Both the position numbers and the translations under genes were made by a program. 64,000 nucleotides of DNA, taken from Panicum virgatum. Lineage: Eukaryota > Streptophyta > Magnoliopsida > Poales > Poaceae. How positions within the stretch are numbered: position 1 is the stretch's first letter; each line of letters opens with the position of its first letter. The stretch is taken from assembly GCF_016808335.1 (NCBI RefSeq), contig NC_053138.1:56698951-56762950 (forward strand). The letters are read 5' to 3'. Of the stretch, positions 22,649 to 35,705 are shown in pieces. The notes under the pieces were generated by a model. That model saw only the letters and a program-made list of their open reading frames with translations. It was not told where the DNA came from and made no database searches.

Positions 22649-23561
22649 GGCACGTAAGCCTAAGTGCTAGGGGTTCTTCCTCTCCACGGGGGGAGCGCAG
22701 CCAGATGAAGGAGCCAGAGGAAGGTGCGCCCCCAGGCGATCTCCGTCGGATATGCCAACGCCGTGCACTTCCTGCTTGCCTTGACGAGCGGAGGAAGCCA
22801 GGTGAGATGCTTGTCATCGTCGCCAAGCTGCAGGCACCCTTCACCTCCGCCCATATCATCACAACCAGCAGCTGGCGGCTGCGCCGAAGTCGGGGAATCG
22901 CTGGCCGTCATCGCGCTCGCAATCTATCATCAGAACAAGAATCCGGCGACCACGTCAGAGTCGAGGGATCATATCGCTGGCGACATTCCAAGGTGAGATT
23001 CTTTGTATAATTGTTTAGGTGATCTTCCTTTGAACACAGGGTTGGCGCACGGAGACTAGCTTGCTGGACTACCTCCGATTAAGCTGCCATGGTCGTCGTC
23101 TTCTGTCTTTGCTTCGCGTTCTCCATGCATGATGATGGTGGTGGTGTAGATGGGGCGTCGGCATCGTCATGGCCTCGTCGGTGTCCATGAGCCGGTGTAG
23201 CGCAGCTGGAGCATCAGCAGCACCCGCCCGTGTCGTTCGGCCTCGTCGGTCTCGAACGGCGTGGTAGTCACAGTAGTAGGATGTCGATGCGTGGAGAAGA
23301 CTTGAAGCTGGACCGAGTCGATGTTGTGGCAGCTTAGTCGTGGTCGAGGTAGTCGATGTTGTTGATGAAGAGGGTGTCGCCAACCCATGAGCATGTTTGG
23401 TGGTGGTGGTGGTGGTGCAGATGTAGATGGCGTCGGCGTCATCCATGGTCTCGTCGGTCCATGAGCCGGTGCAATGGTGATGGGACATCAGCGGTGTCGG
23501 TCTATGAGCCGGTGCAATGGTGATGGGACATCAGCGGTGCCCGCCTAAGTCGTCCGGCCTC

Positions 23562-26088
23562 TGTGACGGAACCGCCAAATTAAAACTCTAATTAAGCGTA
23601 ATGGCCGTCATTTGAACACATCGGGCGCATTAGCTTAACGGCTTAATTTGGCGATCCTTTCTCAACCCACGGCCCGATCGAAACAACACCGGTAGTCCCA
23701 CGCGAAGATGGGCGCAGATGGTACAAGCACGACCCATTACTTAAAAATACAAGAGCGGACACGATATGAAACATTAAGTTTTACAAACCAAGTTCAAATA
23801 CATGAATAATTTACAAACATAACTTTACAATTGACACGACTGAAGTTCCAATATAAAAGATCCTACAACTACTCTATATTTCACCAGTTCTGATCTAACA
23901 AGACCGGTCAGACCGGTGCTCCCAACCGGTCGGACCGGTCGGCACTACCCGTCGACGCCACCGGTCAGACCGGTCACACTGACCGGTCAGACCGGTCTGC
24001 ATAAAACAAACAGACTGCACACTCAACCCTTCAGCGTACAACCCGAACAATCCCTAACCTAGGGGTCTCGCTCCTCGACCTGCCACCCCTCTGCATCCCG
24101 GCGGATGAACTTGACACAACAGGGGCAGAAGTCAACGTCCGGGTGTCCTGTAATAAAAAGTGGTGGCAACAAACCCTGAGTATTCTAATACTCAGCAAGG
24201 CTTACCCGACCAGTGGGTATAACTTAGCCCACATAACTAGACATGCAAGACTTTTGGCTGCTGGTTATTTTTGCAGAAAAAGGCTCTAGAAGTGAGTCCT
24301 TATTTTCCCTCTTTTAGCTCCAAATTCTATATTCATAAATCATTAACTATTATTTGCACCTGCTAAGCAATCATAACAACATGGAGTAATAATTCCTGGT
24401 AGACCTTACTACTCATCACTTAAAAATCCATATAGTATCACTACGATGTGGTGCTGTGATCAAGGTGCTCATATCCGAGATGCGACGTACGGCGGATCGA
24501 TCCGATTTAACCTTGCAAGGTGGACCTAACCAACACGGCGCGTATAGGCCCCGTCGGACCCCACGCACCAACCATTCCCCTCCCCACCTCGAACTACAGG
24601 ACCGCCCCACCATCATATGGTCAGCCGAGCTCAACGTGAGACCATCAAAAATAAACATGCATCCCCATTTCTCCGCGACTACTCGACTACCCCAGGAGGT
24701 GAGTTGAAGTCCTGTACTTTCGAAGCAAAGCAGTACTAGGCTTACCGGTTTCGACTACCTCCTACTCCCGGCATGCGGTTAGTACAATTCAAACTCGATC
24801 ACAGGGCCAGGCAACGAACGGTCCTTAACCGACACAGGCGGGGCTAACCTCTCCCCGCCCGGTCTCCAACTTCCTTTCCTTCTTTATCTAATTTAACATT
24901 CCGTAATTTTTGATTGACTAAATGCCCTATATCTCGCGAGTGACCCGAAAATCACTCGACTTCTACCGAGTTCTCTTAAGCATAGCATTTCTATCGTCTT
25001 CTATATACTAGTATAACTCGAGGAAACCTAGGGATCATGCAACTAGGGTTCCAAACAATTCCTGAACCTAATGCACAAGTAATAGAAACATAATTATAGG
25101 TGTCATAATTTGAAATAAAAGGATGTGCACCGGGGCTTGCCTTGCGCCTGCTGCTCAACACTGGGGTGAGTGGGGCCTTGGGCCGACTCCCCGCGAACCT
25201 CCTCCTGCGGGGCTGGCCCCTGCGGCTCCTGTGGCTCCGCAACCACTGCGTATACGGATCCCTCGGCGACAACGTCTACACGTATGCAATGATATGAGAA
25301 TGTATGCAAATACGATATGCAACAACAATCCTTAAAATGCCCAAGTAGAAACACTACAAATTTACCCCAAATTTACCCAATTCTACATCCAACAGTTCTA
25401 TTAAAACCCAGAATTTCCGGACTCATACCCGGAGTATCCGGATTCCGAAATCCGGAGTTTCCGGGCCTATACCCGGAGTTTCGCCCGGAGTGTCCCAAAC
25501 CCGGAGTATCCGGGCCTATACCCGGAGTTTCGCCCGGAGTTTTCAAAACCCGGAGTTTCCGGGCTTATACCCGGAGTCTCCGGGCTTGACAGCATTTTCG
25601 CCCCAAAACTGGAATCTTGATTTGTGGCAAAACCACCCCACCAAATTTGAAACCCTCTTGAATCCTAGTTGAAGGATGCATATAGAGATGATTGACCAAA
25701 GGAAATTACCTAGAACATCCTAAAACAACCAAATCGGCGAGCCCTAGCTTTTAGTACCTTGAACTAGTCCCTCTTGCAAGAACTCGAAAACGTTGTCGCC
25801 CCAAGGTGGAATACTTGTAGAAGATGATTCCCCCACGCCGAATGAAGCTCCCTTGGCCTTGGAACTAAGTTGAAATGGAAGATTTCGGAATCTAGAGCTT
25901 AGGGGAGAGGGAGAGCTAGTGAGGGAGGTGAGGGGGAGAGAGGTAACGGGAGAGAGTGAGAGTGAGGGAGAGAGAGAGAGTGATAGTTTCCATTTAATTG
26001 ATTGTGGGGTCCAGATGTCCAAATTATGAAAATAGAAACTCCACACCCGGAGTATCCGGGCCAATGGCCGGAGTATCTGGGTGTTACA
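23562..26088 (-). repeat. 3' LTR of the Gypsy element
   Basis: 2,527 bp, starting (plus strand) tgtgacggaaccgcc and ending gggtgttaca. It holds a cluster of accggt palindromes (23912-24000) and repeats of cccggagtatccggg (25430-25590). Confidence 0.93.
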
Positions 26089-26126
26089 ATCCTTCCCCCT
26101 AAAAGAAATCTCGTCCCGAGATTTAA

Positions 26127-27827
26127 TCAATGCGCTAAATGGAAAGTTAGGAATTGACGAGTACCTTGATAATATTGTAGCAATTCTGGACATTTAGTCC
26201 GAACAAATTCCTCTGTCTCCCAAGTTGCTTCCCGCTCGGAGTGATTACTCCACTGCACCTTATAGAATTTGCTGGTTTGATTTCGAGTAACTCGGGTTTT
26301 GAAATCAACAATTTTCACCGGGTGCTCGGGGTACACAAGATCGGGCTCCAATTGTAACTCATCTATATCCACAATCTTGGCGGGAACACGGAGGCATTTT
26401 CTGAGCTGCGAGACATGGAATATATTATGGACCGTGGATAAGTGGGCGGGAAGTTCCAGGCGATACGCTACCGGCCCACATTGCTCAACAATAGGAAAAG
26501 GCCCAACATAGCGAGGTGCAAGTTTTCCTTTGACCCCGAACCGTTGGACCCCCCTCATTGGAGATACCCGCAAATAGACATGATCCCCCACTTGGAATGA
26601 GATAGCTTGCCGCTTTTTGTCCGCATAACTCTTTTGGCGGGATTGAGCCGGTTTCAAATTTTTTTGGATGAGCTGGACTTGATCTTCAGCTTCATTAACT
26701 ATATCCGGCCCAAAGAAATTTCTCTCCCAAGCTTCCGACCAATTTAATGGCGTTCTACACCTCCGCCCATATAATGCCTCGAAAGGAGCCATTTGGATAC
26801 TCTCTTGGTAGCTGTTGTTGTAAGAAAATTCTGCAAGCGGCAGACATTCATCCCACTTTTTACTATAAGAGAGTACACAGGCTCGCAGCATATCCTCCAG
26901 AATTTGATTGATACTCTCTGTCTGGCCGTCCGTCTGAGGGTGATAAGCTGAACTACGAATGAGCTGAGTACCCAGAGCCGAGTGGAACTGCTCCCAGAAG
27001 CGTGCAACAAACTGGGCACCATGATCAGAAATAATAGTCCGGGGTACCCCATGCAAGCTAAGAATCCGACTGATATATAACTCTGCATAGTGCTGTGCCC
27101 TATAAATGGTCTTCACTGGAAGGAAATGGGCTGACTTCGTGAGACGGTCCACAATCACCCAAATAGAGTCATACCCCTTTGGGGTCTTGGGAAGCCCAAC
27201 AATGAAATCCATACTAATATCTTCCCACTTCCACGAGGGTATATTCAGGGGCTGCAAGGGACCAGCTGTCCTCAAATGACTCGCCTTCACCCTTTTGCAA
27301 ATATCACACTCAGATATATAATTTGCAATTTCCCGCTTCATCCTCGTCCACCAGAATCGCTGTTTTAGATCTTGATACATTTTATTACTGCCCGGGTGAA
27401 TAGAATATCGGGAAAGATGAGCCTCATCCAGAATTTGTTTCCGAAGCTCAAAATTTTTAGGCACAACTAACCGTTCTTGAAACCAAAGAACCCCCTCACT
27501 ATCTTGCTGGAAGCATTGAACCCGAGGATCATTCTCACTGAGCCGTTGTTTGATCTTATGCATTCCCGCATCATTTTTCTGAGCCTCCACAATCTGATCT
27601 CGGAGGGTAGGTGTGAGGGTAATGTTAGTAAGTGTGCCTTCAGATACAATGGCCAGATTTAATTTTTCCATTTCTTGGCACAAGGTTTCATGCACCATCG
27701 AGGCTGAGGTGCAACTGCAACTAGCCTTGCGACTCAGTGCATCCGCAACGACATTCGCCTTACCCGGGTGATAATGAATCTCCAAATCATAATCCTTTAT
27801 CAGCTCTAACCACCGCCTCTGGCGCAA
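26127..27827 (-). pseudogene. Gypsy pol, 3' part: RNase H end, integrase, chromodomain
   Basis: An open frame of 566 residues counted from its first Met. Upstream of it the pol frame is continuous except for a TAG at 27840-27842. The start shows the RNase H tail (HYHPGKANVVADALSR). The integrase zinc domain has His137, His144, Cys174 and Cys177. The catalytic core has Asp207 (DFIVGLP), Asp268 (IISDHGAQF) and Glu304 (TDGQTESI), so the DDE triad is intact. A GPY-type module follows, and the last 60 residues form a chromodomain (FYKVQWSNHSEREATWE). This domain directs integration to heterochromatin in chromoviruses. The real product would be released from a longer polyprotein, so the Met here is not a true start. 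Confidence 0.9.
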
Positions 27828-27839
27828 ATTGAGCTCACT

Positions 27840-30572
27840 CTAGGTAAAAATATACTTCAGACTCTTGTGGTCTGAGTATATGTGCACTGGATTGCCCAGA
27901 AGATAATGGCGCCAGATCTTCAATGCATGCACCACTGCTGCTAATTCCAGATCATGTGTGGCATAATTCTCTTCATGCCGCTTGAGGGCTCTGGAGGCAT
28001 AAGCAATCACACGCTGATCCTGCATAAGGACGCAGCCTAGGCCCGTACCTGATGCATCACAATACACATCAAAAGGCCGGGTAATATCTGGCTGAGCGAG
28101 GACAGGGGCAGTCGTCAGAAGCTTTCTCAAAGTCTGGAAGGCCTGCTCGCATTTGTCGTCCCAAATGAATCTCACCTCTTTCTTAAGTAACTCAGTCATG
28201 GGTCTAGCAATCTTAGAGAACTCTGGTACAAACCGACGATAATAGCCTGCTAGCCCAAGGAAACTCCGGATCTCTGGAACAGACTCTGGAGTCTTCCAAT
28301 TCAGGACATCCTGAATCTTGATAGGATCAACTGAAATCCCCTTGTCTGAGATGATGTGACCCAAGAACTGGACTTTCTTGAGCCAGAAATCACATTTGCT
28401 GAATTTGGCATACAGCTTGTGCTCACGCAGGCGCTGAAGCACAATACGGAGATGCTCTGCATGCTCTTCTTCATTCTTGGAAAATATCAGGATGTCGTCA
28501 ATGAAAATCACGACAAACTTATCTAACTCGGGCATGAACACCGAGTTCATGAGATACATGAAATGAGCCGGGGCATTCGTTAACCCGAAAGACATGACCA
28601 GATATTCAAAAAGTCCATATCTGGTGGAAAAAGCCGTCTTCGGAATATCCTCAGCTCTAATCTTTATCTGATAATAGCCAGAGCGGAGATCAATTTTTGA
28701 AAATACTTTAGCCCAGAATAGCTGATCAAACAGAATATCAATCCGGGGAAGTGGATACTTATTCTTGATGGTGACAGCATTCAAAAGTCTATAATCCACG
28801 CACAACCTGAGGCTTTCGTCTTTCTTTTTCACAAAGAGTGCCGGACAGCCCCACGGTGACGTGCTAGGACGAATATAGCCTTTCTCTAGCAATTCTTGCA
28901 ATTGTTTCTTTAACTCCGCTAACTCATTGGGTGGCATCCGGTAAGGCCTCCTAGAAATCGGTGCCGTACCCGGTTGCAGTTCAATAGCAAACTCCACGTC
29001 ACGATCCGGCGGCATTCCAGGCAGATCATCCGGAAAAACATCTGGGTATTCACACACCACTGGTATATCAGCCACATTTTTGCCCTCGACCTGATTCAAT
29101 GTTGTAGTTAAAGAAGTCCAATTCCTAAGATACACAGTCACAGGGCCATTGAGGGCAGATTTAATGTGCACCGTATGTGAAAGAGTGTCCAAAAGAACCT
29201 CTTGTTCTTCCATCCAGTTCATGCCCAATATAATATCTACCTTCTGGGTGGGCAAAACGATGAAACAGGTGGGATAAATTTTTCCTTGCACTAGTAGGGG
29301 TACTTGCCTGACTATTAAATTTGTAATTATTTGACCCCCAGGTGAATGAATGTTGTAATAACTTTTTAGACATTCCATTTCTAGCCCGAGTTTAGTAGCA
29401 CACTCTTTACTAATAAAGGTGTGGGATGCACCCGAGTCAAACAACACCGTAACAGGTTGATCATTTATGGAGAACATACCCGTCATCACTGGAGCTCCCT
29501 GAGGAATACCCTCGAGGGTGGTGTAGTGCACCTGTCCTGGCTTGAAGTGAGCCACTTGCTGCTTCTGACCCTGCTGGCTCGATTGCTGGCCTTGCTTGGG
29601 TGGCATTGGACAACTCCGTGCAAAGTGACCCGGCTGCCCGCAGTTGTAGCACGGAAACACATTGGGGCGTACCCCCGGCTGCTGCACCCAGACCTTCTGC
29701 TCATTCTGCTGAGGAGCAGGAGGCCTGACTGTCCCCTGTGGTTGAGTGTACTGAGGGGGCCTGTATCCCCACTGCTGCTGTGGCTGGTGCTGAAAAGGGG
29801 CTCGCTGTGGGCTCGACTGCACCAAGCGAAATCTCTGAGGAGCACTGCTAGAAGATCCCGCTGCCGGCGCCTTTCTCTTCTTTTCTGCCTTATGAGCTAA
29901 ATGGGCGTCCTCCTGAATGATAGCCCCATTAACTAGCTCACTAAAAGTGTCAAACTTGATCATGGCCAGGCGATCCTGGAGCTTACTACTAAGCCCCTAC
30001 CGGAAACATGCCTGCTTCTTCTCATCAGTGTCTACATGGTATCCCGCATACTGTGACAAAGTGTTGAAGGCCTGGGAGTACTGTAGTACACTGTTATTGC
30101 CCTGTTTCAGGGCCAAAAACTCTGTGAGCTTCCTTCTGATCACCCCTGCTGGAATATGGTGCGCTCTAAAAGCCTCCTTAAATTGTGCCCAAGTGAAACG
30201 AGTGCCCTCAGGAAACATGGCTACGTGATTGTCCCACCACGTGCGTGCGGGACCCCTGAGCTCCTGGGCTGCAAATCCCGCCTTGTCCCCATCCTGGTAC
30301 GGGTGCAGGGTGAACTTGGACTCGATGGTCCGGAGCCAACTGTCCGCCTCCAATGGCTCATCCGCTTTATGAAAAAGCGGGGGCTGAGTACCCAGAAACT
30401 GCTCATATCCAGGAATAGGTGGTTGGTGGTGTTGGTCAGGCCGCGGCACTCTGCCCTGTTGCACGATCTCTCGGAGGAGCGCCGTTTGCTCGTCTCGTCC
30501 GGTGAGCATGGCCGCAATGGCCTGAGCCAAATCCGGAGGGTTTGGAGGTGCTGCCATTCTGCATTCACCCAT
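27840..30572 (-). pseudogene. Gypsy gag-protease-RT-RNase H with two amber codons
   Basis: The frame starts at ATG 30572 (MGECRMAAPP; a second ATG at 30557). Gag homology (WWDNHVAMFPEGTRFTWAQF) runs to a TAG at 29997-29999, then continues in the same frame. In the 707-residue stretch from 29963 there is a zinc knuckle ([14 protein letters not shown], about 29651), the protease motif [10 protein letters not shown] (about 29438), RT with VIFIDDIL (residues 484-491), and RNase H ([20 protein letters not shown]). A second TAG at 27840-27842 separates RNase H from its tail and integrase. Both stops fall where Gln would fit (CAG to TAG), consistent with C-to-T decay. Apart from these, all key residues are intact. 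Confidence 0.9.
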
Positions 30573-31034
30573 GTTTGATTTAGTCACAATATCTGGTTTA
30601 CCCAAAATAATCAACCATGGAAGAATGCAGAAAGCATAAATTAAATCAAAAAGCCGGAAAACTTTTGCAACCAAATCCGGAGTATCCGGCATAATATCCG
30701 GAATATCCGGACACCGCCTACCCGGAATATCCGGAACTATATCCGGAGTATCCGGGTATTCCTGTCACGTTTACATTATTCCCACCCACTAAATGCAAGA
30801 ATCTTTTTAAATCAATGAATGGCATGATGCACAATGCATGATCGTCCTACGGTAACCTCTCAGCCCAAACTCACCGTTTACACGCGACCCTAATACTAAC
30901 CCTATAGGACTTAGTGCGAATAACCCCACCAAATTTTACTTTAAATCAGAAACTCATTTTTTTAACTTAAGAAATTTTTAACCAAAATAGTCGTACTCGT
31001 ACCACCCCCAGTGCGTTTCGGCTCTGATACCAGC

Positions 31035-33560
31035 TGTGATGGAACCGCCAAATTAAAACTCTAATTAAGCGTAATGGCCGTCATTTGAACACATCGGGCG
31101 CATTAGCTTAATGGCTTAATTTGGCGATCCTTTCTCAACCCACGGCCCGATCGAAACAACACCGGTAGTCCCACGCGAAGATGGGCGCAGATGGTACAAG
31201 CACGACCCATTACTTAAAAATACAAGAGCGGACACGATATGAAACATTAAGTTTTACAAACCAAGTTCAAATACATGAATAATTTACAAACATAACTTTA
31301 CAATTGACACGACTGAAGTTCCAATATAAAAGATCCTACAACTACTCTATATTTCACCAGTTCTGATCTAACAAGACCGGTCAGACCGGTGCTCCCAACC
31401 GGTCGGACCGGTCGGCACTACCCGTCGACGCCACCGGTCAGACCGGTCACACTGACCGGTCAGACCGGTCTGCACAAAACAAACAGACTGCACACTCAAC
31501 CCTTCAGCGTACAACCCGAACAATCCCTAACCTAGGGGTCTCGCTCCTCGACCTGCCACCCCTCTGCATCCCGGCGGATGAACTTGACACAACAGGGGCA
31601 GAAGTCAACGTCCGGGTGTCCTGTAATAAAAAGTGGTGGCAACAAACCCTGAGTATTCTAATACTCAGCAAGGCTTACCCGACCAGTGGGTATAACTTAG
31701 CCCACATAACTAGATATGCAAGACTTTTGGCTGCTGGTTATTTTTGCAGAAAAAGGCTCTAGAAGTGAGTCCTTATTTTCCCTCTTTTAGCTCCAAATTC
31801 TATATTCATAAATCATTAACTATTATTTGCACCTGCTAAGCAATCATAACAACATGGAGTAATAATTCCTGGTAGACCTTACTACTCATCACTTAAAATC
31901 CATATAGTATCACTACGATGTAGTGCTGTGATCAAGGTGCTCATATCCGAGATGCGACGTACGGCGGATCGATCCGATTTAACCTTGCAAGGTGGACCTA
32001 ACCAACACGGCGCGTATAGGCCCCGTCGGACCCCACGCACCAACCATTCCCCTCCCCACCTCGAACTACAGGACCGCCCCACCATCATATGGTCAGCCGA
32101 GCTCAACGTGAGACCATCAAAAATAAACATGCATCCCCATTTCTCCGCGACTACTCGACTACCCCAGGAGGTGAGTTGAAGTCCTGTACTTTCGAAGCAA
32201 AGCAGTACTAGGCTTACCGGTTTCGACTACCTCCTACTCCCGGCATGCGGTTAGTACAATTCAAACTCGATCACAGGGCCAGGCAACGAACGGTCCTTAA
32301 CCGACACAGGCGGGGCTAACCTCTCCCCGCCCGGTCTCCAACTTCCTTTCCTTCTTTATCTAATTTAACATTCCGTAATTTTTGATTGACTAAATGCCCT
32401 ATATCTCGCGAGTGACCCGAAAATCACTCGACTTCTACCGAGTTCTCTTAAGCATAGCATTTCTATCGTCTTCTATATACTAGTATAACTCGAGGAAACC
32501 TAGGGATCATGCAACTAGGGTTCCAAATAATTCCTGAACCTAATGCACAAGTAATAGAAACATAATTATAGGTGTCATAATTTGAAATAAAATGATGTGC
32601 ACCGGGGCTTGCCTTGCGCCTGCTGCTCAACACTGGGGTGAGTGGGGCCTTGGGCCGACTCCCCGCGAACCTCCTCCTGCGGGGCTGGCCCCTGCGGCTC
32701 CTGTGGCTCCGCAACCACTGCGTATACGGATCCCTCGGCGACAACGTCTACACGTATGCAATGATATGAGAATGTATGCAAATACGATATGCAACAAAAA
32801 TCCTTAAAATGCCCAAGTAGAAACACTACAAATTTACCCCAAATTTACCCAATTCTACACCCAACAGTTCTGTTAAAACCCAGAATTTCCGGACTCATAC
32901 CCGGAGTATCCGGATTCCGAAATCCGGAGTTTCCGGGCCTATACCCGGAGTTTCGCCCGGAGTGTCCCAAACCCGGAGTATCCGGGCCTATACCCGGAGT
33001 TTCGCCCGGAGTTTTCAAAACCCGGAGTTTCCGGGCTTATACCCGGAGTCTCCGGGCTTGACAGCATTTTCGCCCCAAAACTGGAATCTTGATTTGTGGC
33101 AAAACCACCCCACCAAATTTGAAACCCTCTTGAATCCTAGTTGAAGGATGCATATAGAGATGATTGACCAAAGGAAATTACCTAGAACATCCTAAAACAA
33201 CCAAATCGGCGAGCCCTAGCTTTTAGTACCTTGAACTAGTCCCTCTTGCAAGAACTCGAAAACGTTGTCGCCCCAAGGTGGAATACTTGTAGAAGATGAT
33301 TCCCCCACGCCGAATGAAGCTCCCTTGGCCTTGGAACTAAGTTGAAATGGAAGATTTCGGAATCTAGAGCTTAGGGGAGAGGGAGAGCTAGTGAGGGAGG
33401 TGAGGGGGAGAGAGGTAACGGGAGAGAGTGAGAGTGAGGGAGAGAGAGAGAGTGATAGTTTCCATTTAATTGATTGTGGGGTCCAGATGTCCAAATTATG
33501 GAAATAGAAACTCCACACCCGGAGTATCCGGGCCAATGGCCGGAGTATCCGGGTGTTACA
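31035..33560 (-). repeat. 5' LTR of the Gypsy element
   Basis: 2,526 bp, nearly identical to 23562-26088; differences include one base less in an A-run near 31896 and substitutions near 32528, 32592, 32797 and 33501. Carries the same accggt and ccgga repeat clusters. Leader DNA just inside (30655-30765) has further tccggatattccgg-type repeats. Confidence 0.93.
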
Positions 33561-33565
33561 GCCTC

Positions 33566-34957
33566 GTCGGTCTCGAACGGCATTGTAATCATTGTAGAGG
33601 TGGGTAGTCGATGCAGAGCCGGCGAGATCGTAGGCGGAGCGATGGCGAGGCAGACATCTGCACGTACGGGCAACTTGCTCCCTTGCTTGCTTATTTGTGA
33701 TGCACGTACGCTCTGTAGTGTATGGCACTGTAACTAGCTAGCTTGCTAGCCATGTGTGGTGCACTTACATCTCTGGTCATGCACGTATGGACTTGTCCGC
33801 GAGCGCGTGTTCGGCCGAGTGGCGGATTGGCTTCTCGGCTCCGCGCAGCTCTCTGGGGCGGCATCATCTTGCGGCAGCCTGAAGTCTGCAGCGCCGACGC
33901 TGTCGTCCTCGGCGGCAGCTCCATGCCGGCCTCATCGTGGCGCGCTTCAGTGTCGTCGTTGGTGCGGCAGCCGGGTTGAGATGTGCGGGGTCAGCCCCGC
34001 CGCTCGGCGCTTCAATAGCTTCATGGTGGCGCCGTCGTCGCTTACTCGGCACCCGAGCTGGTGGTGCAGCGGAGTCTCGTCGCCGGCTTGCCAAGAGCGT
34101 GCAAGGTCTTGGTCACTTGCTTGCCAGGAGCGTGCACTTGCATGTGCATGCATGAGCGTGAACACATACAGCCACGTCCAGCGCACATGCTCGTCCAGGG
34201 GCCGTCCTCTTAAGCTCCGAGCAGATGGCGTGCGGCACCGTGCCCTCCGCAACCTCGGCCGCATCGCCGTCGGTCATGTCACCATCCTGGATTGAATGAA
34301 GAGCAGTTTGGCATGACGAGCAGTCGGATGTCGATGACGACAGGTGCCGCCGCTCCGCCGCAGCCGAGCTGAGATGGTCACCGATGATGATTAGTTCGGC
34401 GTCGACGACGACGAGAGAGGTGCTGCCTCTGCGCCGGCAGTCGAGCCGAGGTAGAGGTCGACGATGATAAAGAGGCGCCGCTTTCCGTCGTCGATGGCAT
34501 GTATGTAGTCATCGCAGAAGTAAATAGCCCATGGTTGCGAGTCGAGTCGACGAGACGTCGTATCAAATAATATATAGATGCGCTCAAGTAACTTGTTTAC
34601 CATGGTGGCGCACGTACACATCTTATTCGTGCATGCCACTGTAGCATGCTAATCTTCTCATTAGCTATACGTGTGCACTTGAGCTCGTGGCCATGCACGA
34701 GCTCGCATGCAAGCACACGGTCGGGCATCTGGTCGACGAACTGGCTTCCCGGCTCGACACGGCTCCTCGGGGCGTCGACTTAGCGGAGTCTTGTGATAGC
34801 CCGGCCCGGCATCACAACATCGGCTGCCATTTTGGCGGCGTCTCATGCCTCGGCGTCTTCGCGGCGGCGGCATCGGCTTGACGTTGCTTCCTCCCGTTGT
34901 GTCTTCGTGATGGCGCCGTCGTCCTCGGCGCCAGTTTGGACGTGCAGTGCCGGCCTC
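33566..34957 (+). other. Core of LTR2, first part
   Basis: Non-coding LTR DNA. 33566-33975 reappears inverted in LTR3 (about 59460-59885). 33980-34957 is absent from LTR3. Several open frames are present but none resembles a known protein. Confidence 0.6.
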
Positions 34958-35700
34958 TGTTGGAGTCGCCTAGGAACACGCGTTCCAACCGCCCGCCCAT
35001 CACCTCTCACGCTCTAGCTCTCATACTCATCGGCGACCCGAGGTTGAAGATGAACAGTGGATTTGCTCAACAATGGCAACGAACGCCCCGGCCGCCACAC
35101 GGCCTGTATGTTGGCACTTATATTGATAAAATGGACTCGACTCAAGCTAGAACACAAAGTTTACATGACCATATATAGGCCTAGCAGCATCACAGCGCCT
35201 ACACAAACCACCATGGCGAGCTTGACGCGCACAAACGCATCATCCCCGGCAGACCCGGTCTCCCCCTGCGTACGAGCCACGAACTCCTCCGCAGCACCCG
35301 GTCTTCACCTCCACTCGTACACCTGATCGTTATCCCTTCCGCTTTTGACGCCTGCAGCAACAACTCGAACAACCTGCAAGTCCACGACGTGAACGTCATG
35401 GACACAACGCGAGCCCGCACACGCGCCGTCCGACTCGACCTGTGCGATGCGCTCCAACACGAGCACACACAGGCGTACGCCATCGCACACGAGCACGTCC
35501 TCATACACTTGCAATACGACTGGCTAACTAGACCTAGACGACAGACCGACGGTCACCGACCCTAACAAGCTAGCTACCATGAACACGCGCACACACACAG
35601 GACGTTCATGGCGCACACACTGCACGCGCGCCACACACGCGACACGGACACAGACACACGCGCCACGGCCGTGAACACCATGGCGTGGTTTATTCTAACA
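34958..35700 (-). mobile_element. Solo LTR, 743 bp, in LTR2 of X
   Basis: Plus-strand ends are TGTTGGAG and TTCTAACA, and it is flanked by GCCTC at 34953-34957 and 35701-35705. Read on the minus strand it starts TGTTAGAATAAACC, has a TATA-like ctatatatgg near 35175 and ends CTCCAACA, a typical Copia LTR look. Uninterrupted related units near 36480 (gccggcctcatcgtgg) show the pre-insertion arrangement. Family assignment is tentative. Confidence 0.8.
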
Positions 35701-35705
35701 GCCTC

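Larger units (their letters stand above)
23562..33560 (-). mobile_element. Chromodomain Gypsy retrotransposon, 9,999 bp, in LTR2 of X
   Basis: On the minus strand the 5' LTR is 31035-33560 and the 3' LTR 23562-26088. Target duplication GCCTC is at 23557-23561 and 33561-33565. The primer-binding site tggtatcagagc (minus strand) lies 2 bp inside the 5' LTR border, and a polypurine tract (agggggaagga) precedes the 3' LTR. Gag, protease, RT, RNase H, integrase and a chromodomain are all present in one frame, broken only by two TAG codons. This is the chromovirus layout, probably the Tekay/Del group given 2.5-kb LTRs. About 13 differences between LTRs (0.5%) point to a very recent insertion. Confidence 0.95.

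Noticed and set aside
25744..26193. 149-codon minus-strand frame in the Gypsy LTR, also at 57123-57572
   Set aside because: It lies in LTR and polypurine-tract DNA, contains a Ser-Leu repeat from GA-rich sequence, and matches no protein. The identical second copy reflects segment duplication, not selection.
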